Origin: Streptomyces katrae
Lineage (GTDB): Bacteria > Actinomycetota > Actinomycetes > Streptomycetales > Streptomycetaceae
Reading direction: 5' to 3'
DNA length: 64,000 nt
NCBI RefSeq assembly: GCF_000717655.1
Contig: NZ_JNZY01000003.1
Location: 62,001-126,000 of the forward strand
How positions within the stretch are numbered: the stretch's first letter is position 1; the number at the start of each line of letters is the position of its first letter. Position numbers and translations under genes: made by a program. Shown piece after piece: positions 60,144-64,000 of this stretch. The notes beneath the pieces were generated by a model. That model did not search any database. It saw nothing but the letters and a program-made list of their open reading frames with translations, and was not told where the DNA came from.

Positions 60144-60941
60144 GTGACCCACGCAATGCCGCCCATCCAGGTCGTCGCCCACCGCGGCGCCTCGGAAGAT
60201 GCCCCAGAGCACACCCTGGCCGCCTACCGCAAGGCCATCGAAGACGGCGCCGACGCCCTCGAGTGCGACGTCCGGCTCACCGCCGACGGCCATCTGGTCC
60301 TGGTCCACGACCGCCGGGTCAACCGCACGTCCAACGGCCGCGGCGCCGTCTCCGCCCTCGAGCTGGCCGACCTCGCCGCCCTCGACTTCGGCTCCTGGAA
60401 GGACCGCGAGGAGTCCCCCGACTGGGACGCCGACCCCGAGCGCACCTCCGTGCTCACCCTGGAGCGGCTGCTGGAGCTGATCTCCGATTCCCACCGGCCG
60501 GTGCAGCTCGCCATCGAGACGAAGCACCCGACCCGCTGGGCCGGACAGGTGGAGGAGCGCCTCCTCTTCCTCCTCAAGCGGTTCGGGCTGGACGCGCCGT
60601 CCGCCGAGGGCCCGCACCCCGTCCGCGTCATGAGCTTCTCCGCGCGCTCCCTGCACCGGGTGCGGGCGGCCGCGCCGACGGTGCCGACCGTGTACCTGAT
60701 GCAGTTCATCTCGCCCCGGATGCGCGACGGGCGGCTGCCGGCCGGGGTGCGGATCGCCGGTCCGGGGATGCGCATCGTGCGCAGCCATCCCGGGTTCATC
60801 CGCAAGCTCCAGGCCGCGGGTCACTCCGTACACGTATGGACCGTAAACGAACCGGAAGACGTTCAGCTCTGCGCTGATCTGGGTGTAGAAGCGATCATTA
60901 CGAACAGGCCGCGACAAGTTCTGTCACAGCTCGGGCGCTGA
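60144..60941 (+). CDS. Glycerophosphodiester phosphodiesterase
   Basis: 265 residues, TIM barrel. Catalytic motifs: VVAHRGASEDAPEHTLAAYRKAIEDGADALECDVRLTADGHLVLVHD (metal ligands E and D, both His). VQLAIETKHPT and VHVWTVNEPEDVQLCADLGVEAIITNRP close the barrel. GTG 60144 (VTHAMPP) or ATG 60156; no strong ribosome site. No signal peptide, so intracellular. Confidence 0.92.
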   Translation: MTHAMPPIQVVAHRGASEDAPEHTLAAYRKAIEDGADALECDVRLTADGHLVLVHDRRVNRTSNGRGAVSALELADLAALDFGSWKDREESPDWDADPERTSVLTLERLLELISDSHRPVQLAIETKHPTRWAGQVEERLLFLLKRFGLDAPSAEGPHPVRVMSFSARSLHRVRAAAPTVPTVYLMQFISPRMRDGRLPAGVRIAGPGMRIVRSHPGFIRKLQAAGHSVHVWTVNEPEDVQLCADLGVEAIITNRPRQVLSQLGR

Positions 60942-61113
60942 CGTCCTCATTTGCCCACCCGTCCCGCACGTCGCTCGCGTGACAGGGTGTGCTCCGGCGC
61001 ATCCGCTCCGCAATCGCTGGTCATGAATGCGTCAGAGGGCTCTGCTTGACCGGTTTCCGGTCCAGGCCACTGGGGCATCCAGACCATGGCGTGGGGCTAA
61101 GGAGGTTCCGGGG

Positions 61114-61629
61114 GTGGCGTTGGTGGTGGCACAGGAAGTGCCCACGTCGTCGTGCATGGACGTATGCCATGGTCCTGCGGGCGTGGGCGAGGCGAGACGC
61201 CGCATGCGTGAGCAATTGCGTATGAGCGGGGTGTCCGAATCGGTCATTGACGACGCCGTACTGATCCTTTCCGAACTGCTCAGCAACGCCTGCCGGCACG
61301 GCAGACCGCTGGGCGCCGGGGAGATCGGGGACGGGGAGATACGCGCCGCATGGCGCCTCGACAAGGCGGGGCGGCTGACGGTCGAGGTCACGGACGGGGG
61401 CGGTCCCACCCGCCCGGTTCCGGCCACGCCCTCGGTCACCGCGCGCGGCGGCCGGGGGCTGAACATCATCAGCGCCCTCGCCCAGGACTGGGGTGTCCGG
61501 GACGGAGCGGCAGGCGAGGTCACCGTATGGGTGACCGTTGCCTGTGGGCCCCGGCACGACGATTTCGCTACGCGCGTTGCGCCCCCGGCGATCGACTTCA
61601 GCACGGCCTTCGACGATCTCCATCCGTGA
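61114..61629 (+). CDS. RsbW/HATPase-like ATP-binding regulatory protein
   Basis: 171 residues. GHKL ATPase fold: N box [13 protein letters not shown]1 [12 protein letters not shown]2 [19 protein letters not shown]. This is the single-domain form seen in anti-sigma factors and related Streptomyces switch proteins. GTG 61114 has an excellent AAGGAGG 8 bp upstream. Streptomyces carries many such proteins, and whether this one touches SigF/SigN in this window is unknown. Confidence 0.88.
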   Translation: MALVVAQEVPTSSCMDVCHGPAGVGEARRRMREQLRMSGVSESVIDDAVLILSELLSNACRHGRPLGAGEIGDGEIRAAWRLDKAGRLTVEVTDGGGPTRPVPATPSVTARGGRGLNIISALAQDWGVRDGAAGEVTVWVTVACGPRHDDFATRVAPPAIDFSTAFDDLHP

Positions 61630-61819
61630 CCGGATCCCGGCGCGGACCCGATCCGGATCCCCTACAGCAGCACCCGCACCACCGGCCATCCGAACGAGCG
61701 GCCGCCGGGAGCGCACGCCGACCGTGCTCCCGGCCGCATCCTCCCGGTTGCAGCGGTACGAACGGCTAGGCTCGCGCCCAGACACAACGCCGTACCGCCG
61801 CAACCGGGAGACACCCACG

Positions 61820-62794
61820 ATGGCCAAGAAGCGCCCCGCAGCCAAGACTGCAAAGCCGCAGCTCAAGAACGGGGAGATCCCGGTGGTGGGCGCACGCGAG
61901 CCCTGCCCCTGCGGATCCGGGCGCCGCTACAAGGCCTGCCACGGAGCAGCCGCCGCGCACGCCGTCACCGAGCACGTCGCACGCCCCTTCGAGGGCCTGC
62001 CCGGCGAGTGCGACTGGGTCGCGCTGCGCGAGCTCGTGCCCGCGGCGACCATCCCGCTGACCCTCAAGGGCGGTCTGCCCGAGGGCGTCCCCTCCGTCAC
62101 GCTGGTGACCGTACTGCCCATGGCCTGGCCGGCGCTGCGCCGCGAGGACGGGTCCGTCCTGCTCGGCCTGCAGAACGACTCGACCACCGGGGACCTCTCC
62201 CGGGACATGGCCGACACGCTGGAGCGCGCACTCGTCGCGGAACCGGGTACCCCCATTCCCGCTCGCCGCGTTCCCGCCGAGGGGCCGCGACTTCAGGATC
62301 TCCTGGACACGGACGGCGTTTTCGAGCCGGTTGTGCACAGCGGCTTCGAATTCTGGATTCCGGATGCGGAGAGCGCCCAGAGCGCCTCCCCGGAGATCAC
62401 CGCCTCCCTCGAGCGCGCCAACGCCGCCGCCATCCCGACGGTCAAGCTGGCCGGCGTGGACGCGGCCTACTGGTGCGAGACCCCGGAGAAGAACCACCTG
62501 CGCTGGGTCATGCCGCACCCCGAGGAGAAGCTGCTCGACGCCCTCGCGCGGCTGCACGCCGCCGGCACCTCCTCGCTCGGCGAAGGCACCCGACTGGTCG
62601 GTTCCTTCCGGGCGCACGGCCTGATGGTCCCCGTCTGGGACCTGCCCACCGGTGTGACCGCCGACGACGTGGAGAAGCCTGCGGCTGAGTTCGCGGAGCG
62701 GCTGGCCACGGCCCTGGCCGCGGACGCCCCGCTGACCGCCGAGGAGCGCCGGGCCCGGGGCGGGCTCACGAACCGCCAGGTCACCCTCAGCTGA
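61820..62794 (+). CDS. DUF5926 / SEC-C domain protein
   Basis: 324 residues. N-terminal SEC-C zinc motif [16 protein letters not shown] (residues 27-42), then a DUF5926-type region ([90 protein letters not shown]). ATG 61820 with GGGAG. The SEC-C motif binds zinc and in SecA contacts SecB or ribosomes; here the function is unknown. Confidence 0.9.
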   Translation: MAKKRPAAKTAKPQLKNGEIPVVGAREPCPCGSGRRYKACHGAAAAHAVTEHVARPFEGLPGECDWVALRELVPAATIPLTLKGGLPEGVPSVTLVTVLPMAWPALRREDGSVLLGLQNDSTTGDLSRDMADTLERALVAEPGTPIPARRVPAEGPRLQDLLDTDGVFEPVVHSGFEFWIPDAESAQSASPEITASLERANAAAIPTVKLAGVDAAYWCETPEKNHLRWVMPHPEEKLLDALARLHAAGTSSLGEGTRLVGSFRAHGLMVPVWDLPTGVTADDVEKPAAEFAERLATALAADAPLTAEERRARGGLTNRQVTLS

Positions 62795-62975
62795 CCGCCG
62801 AGGCTCCGCAGGACCGGTGACTGGGGTCACAACTCCCGCTAATCGCCTGCAAATCGGTGTCTGAATATCAGAGATCGAATTTGCGAACAGGCGATCTCTT
62901 GTTACCGTTCTTGTAGCCCGGTCGCTGGTGCATCCCCCGTCGCCAGCGACCGGGCCCTTCCATTTCCGCCGTCGC
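62795..62975. other. Structured 181-bp gap between convergent genes
   Basis: Contains a long-range inverted repeat ATCGCCTG (62842) / CAGGCGAT (62888) with inner CAAAT/ATTTG, promoter-like hexamers TTGCGA (62881) and TACCGT (62903) on the plus strand, and a strong terminator-like stem (62916-62955). This combination is more than two convergent genes need. Confidence 0.5.
62916..62955. terminator. Strong stem-loop between DUF5926 and secreted-protein genes
   Basis: GCCCGGTCGCTGG ... CCAGCGACCGGGC, perfect 13-bp arms, 14-base loop. Ends one or both convergent transcripts, or a possible small RNA from the promoter-like element just upstream. Confidence 0.8.
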
Positions 62976-63569
62976 TCAACCGTCGGCCGGTGCCGGTGAG
63001 TTGCTCCCGGACCGCAGCAGCAGCCGCCCTTCATCATCCGGAACTGCAAACTCCGCAACGGCCGAGTAGGCGTCCGGCGCCCCCGCCGAGTCCTCCCTCG
63101 GCGTCTCGCACAGTCCCGGCTCGTCGCCCGCCCCGACCGCGCACCGGATCTGCACCGTGCGTCCCGCGGGCCCCATCACCGTCAGGACGGCGTCCAGTGC
63201 GCGCCCGCTGGTGTTGCGGTAGTAGCTCCGGCCCCAGGTCCGCCCCTCGCCCGCCAGGATGCAGGTCTGCGCCTCCACGCCCTGCGGTGAGGAGAGTTCG
63301 GGACCGCACCGGGAATCCGTACGGGGCTGCGCGGACGGACCCGGCTGCTGCGGCCCGGCCTGCGGCGGCGCGGCCTGCTGCGCGGACGGAGCGCCGGGCG
63401 CCGGCGTACGGGATCCGCGCGTCGGATCGGCCAGCCCGAGCGAGGAGAGCAACCCGCCGCCTTTTCCGTCGTCCTGACCGGCGAAATCCGGTCCGGCGAT
63501 CGCTCCTGCCAGCGGGAGCGACAAGATGATCAGCACACCCGCGCTGATACCGATCAAGCGGAGATTCAT
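62976..63569 (-). CDS. Secreted or membrane-anchored protein of unknown function
   Basis: 197 residues. One N-terminal hydrophobic helix (MNLRLIGISAGVLIILSLPLAGAIAGPDFAG), possibly a cleaved signal. Pro/Gln-rich linker to about 90, then a C-terminal domain (CGPELSSPQGVEAQTCILAGEGRTWGRSYYRNTSGRALDAVLTVMGPAGRTVQIRCAVGAGDEPGLCETP) with four cysteines, an Ig-like layout. I do not recognise the family. ATG 63569. Follows the prim-pol-like gene by 90 bp on the same strand. Confidence 0.75.
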   Translation of the reverse strand: MNLRLIGISAGVLIILSLPLAGAIAGPDFAGQDDGKGGGLLSSLGLADPTRGSRTPAPGAPSAQQAAPPQAGPQQPGPSAQPRTDSRCGPELSSPQGVEAQTCILAGEGRTWGRSYYRNTSGRALDAVLTVMGPAGRTVQIRCAVGAGDEPGLCETPREDSAGAPDAYSAVAEFAVPDDEGRLLLRSGSNSPAPADG

Positions 63570-63659
63570 TCGGCGAACATAGCGATGCGGGAAAGGGGCG
63601 CGGAGATCCCCGCGCCCAATTCCCTTGGAAACTCGTCGCGCTGACACCCGTACGAGTGA

Positions 63660-64000
63660 TCAGTATGCGAGCCGGCTGCCGCCGCCGGAGGCCCCGGTGC
63701 TCGCCTCGACCAGTGCGTCCACGACGGCCTCGACCTCCGGCAGCCACAGGCCCCCGGCATCGGCCGGCTCGCGCTCCCACCGCACCTGCCCGCCGCCGGA
63801 CGCGGCGGAGGGCGGGAGCAACAGGTAGCCGCCCTCACCGTGGAAGCGCAGCGCGGAGGGCACGTGGTCCTTGGCGTACAGGAGTTCGCCGAGCCGCTCC
63901 AGCGAGTACGGCGCGACCAGGAGCGACCACCGGGTGGGGGTGGCCACGATCGGACCCAGCCGCATCCCCTGCGCATCCAGCCGTACGACGGCCCGCGCGG
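63660..64000 (-). CDS. Prim-pol-like (bifunctional DNA primase/polymerase) protein, N-terminal part missing
   Basis: The reading frame is open to the window edge, so only the C-terminal 113 residues are seen: RAVVRLDAQGMRLGPIVATPTRWSLLVAPYSLERLGELLYAKDHVPSALRFHGEGGYLLLPPSA. The LGPxxATPT...FxVAP...LL...YxxxP pattern is that of small prim-pol-like proteins frequent in Streptomyces. The core catalytic motifs would be upstream, outside the window, so activity cannot be judged. ATG 63965 is an internal Met, not the start. Confidence 0.7.
   Translation of the reverse strand, partial: ARAVVRLDAQGMRLGPIVATPTRWSLLVAPYSLERLGELLYAKDHVPSALRFHGEGGYLLLPPSAASGGGQVRWEREPADAGGLWLPEVEAVVDALVEASTGASGGGSRLAY

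Overview
The window is chromosomal DNA of a Streptomyces or very close relative. The DNA is GC-rich with a strong third-position GC bias, GTG starts are common, and the gene set is typical: a sigF/sigN-type sigma factor pair, a DUF397 protein, a subtilisin-inhibitor-like secreted protein, a LytR_C protein, DUF5926/SEC-C, DUF6344, and dnaX next to the SRP RNA and a serine tRNA. Four exact copies of the 14-bp Streptomyces parS palindrome (GTTTCACGTGAAAC) lie at 34938, 47659, 47683 and 56600. In this genus parS sites cluster around oriC, so the right half of the window is probably ori-proximal core chromosome. No insertion sequence, integrase, prophage or CRISPR array was seen.

Layout. 0-8 kb: purine and replication housekeeping on the minus strand (purC end, a dimethylformamidase-like protein, a degenerate M48-like membrane protein, purD, dnaX, SRP RNA), then tRNA-Ser(GGA). 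8-19 kb: small conserved genes (a divergent DUF1326/DUF2182 pair, a di-Mop protein, DUF1059), a patchy accessory stretch (DUF397, a truncated DUF5753 regulator, a repeat-bearing HTH protein, a Uma2 nuclease), then VOC, HhH-GPD, cupin, an orphan opcA and a HerA-like ATPase. 19-27 kb: LytR_C, upp, a universal stress protein, the tadA operon, tRNA-Ser(CGA), and tandem sigF and sigN. 28-31 kb: a MarR-MFS unit with its likely operator, and a TetR regulator. 31-37 kb: one minus-strand operon of response regulator, histidine kinase, GT2-GtrA and a YkcB-like GT39. 37-41 kb: amidohydrolase and ABM monooxygenase, AsnC and DUF2797, a PH-domain protein, tRNA-Arg(ACG) and tRNA-Ser(GCT). 41-48 kb: a secreted inhibitor, a 1156-residue PAS/pseudo-kinase/receiver protein, an acyl-CoA ligase and an ECF-type sigma factor.

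48.4-53.2 kb holds a five-gene minus-strand operon with overlapping stops and starts: two acyl-CoA dehydrogenases, a MaoC-DUF35 protein, a small MaoC hydratase and a lipid-transfer thiolase. The gene set and protein sizes match the mycobacterial igr operon (ChsE1/ChsE2/ChsH1/ChsH2/Ltp2), which removes the last propionyl side chain of steroids, but the gene order is rearranged. A near-perfect 11-bp inverted repeat sits about 30 bp upstream of the first gene. 53.7-64 kb: DUF6344, tRNA-Ser(TGA), a secreted trypsin-like protease, a LysR / cysteine dioxygenase / YeiH sulfur module, an HtrA protease, a glycerophosphodiesterase, an RsbW-like ATPase, a SEC-C protein, a secreted protein, and the C-terminal part of a prim-pol-like protein cut by the window edge.

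The five tRNA genes include all four serine anticodon classes (GGA, CGA, GCT, TGA), spread over 47 kb.
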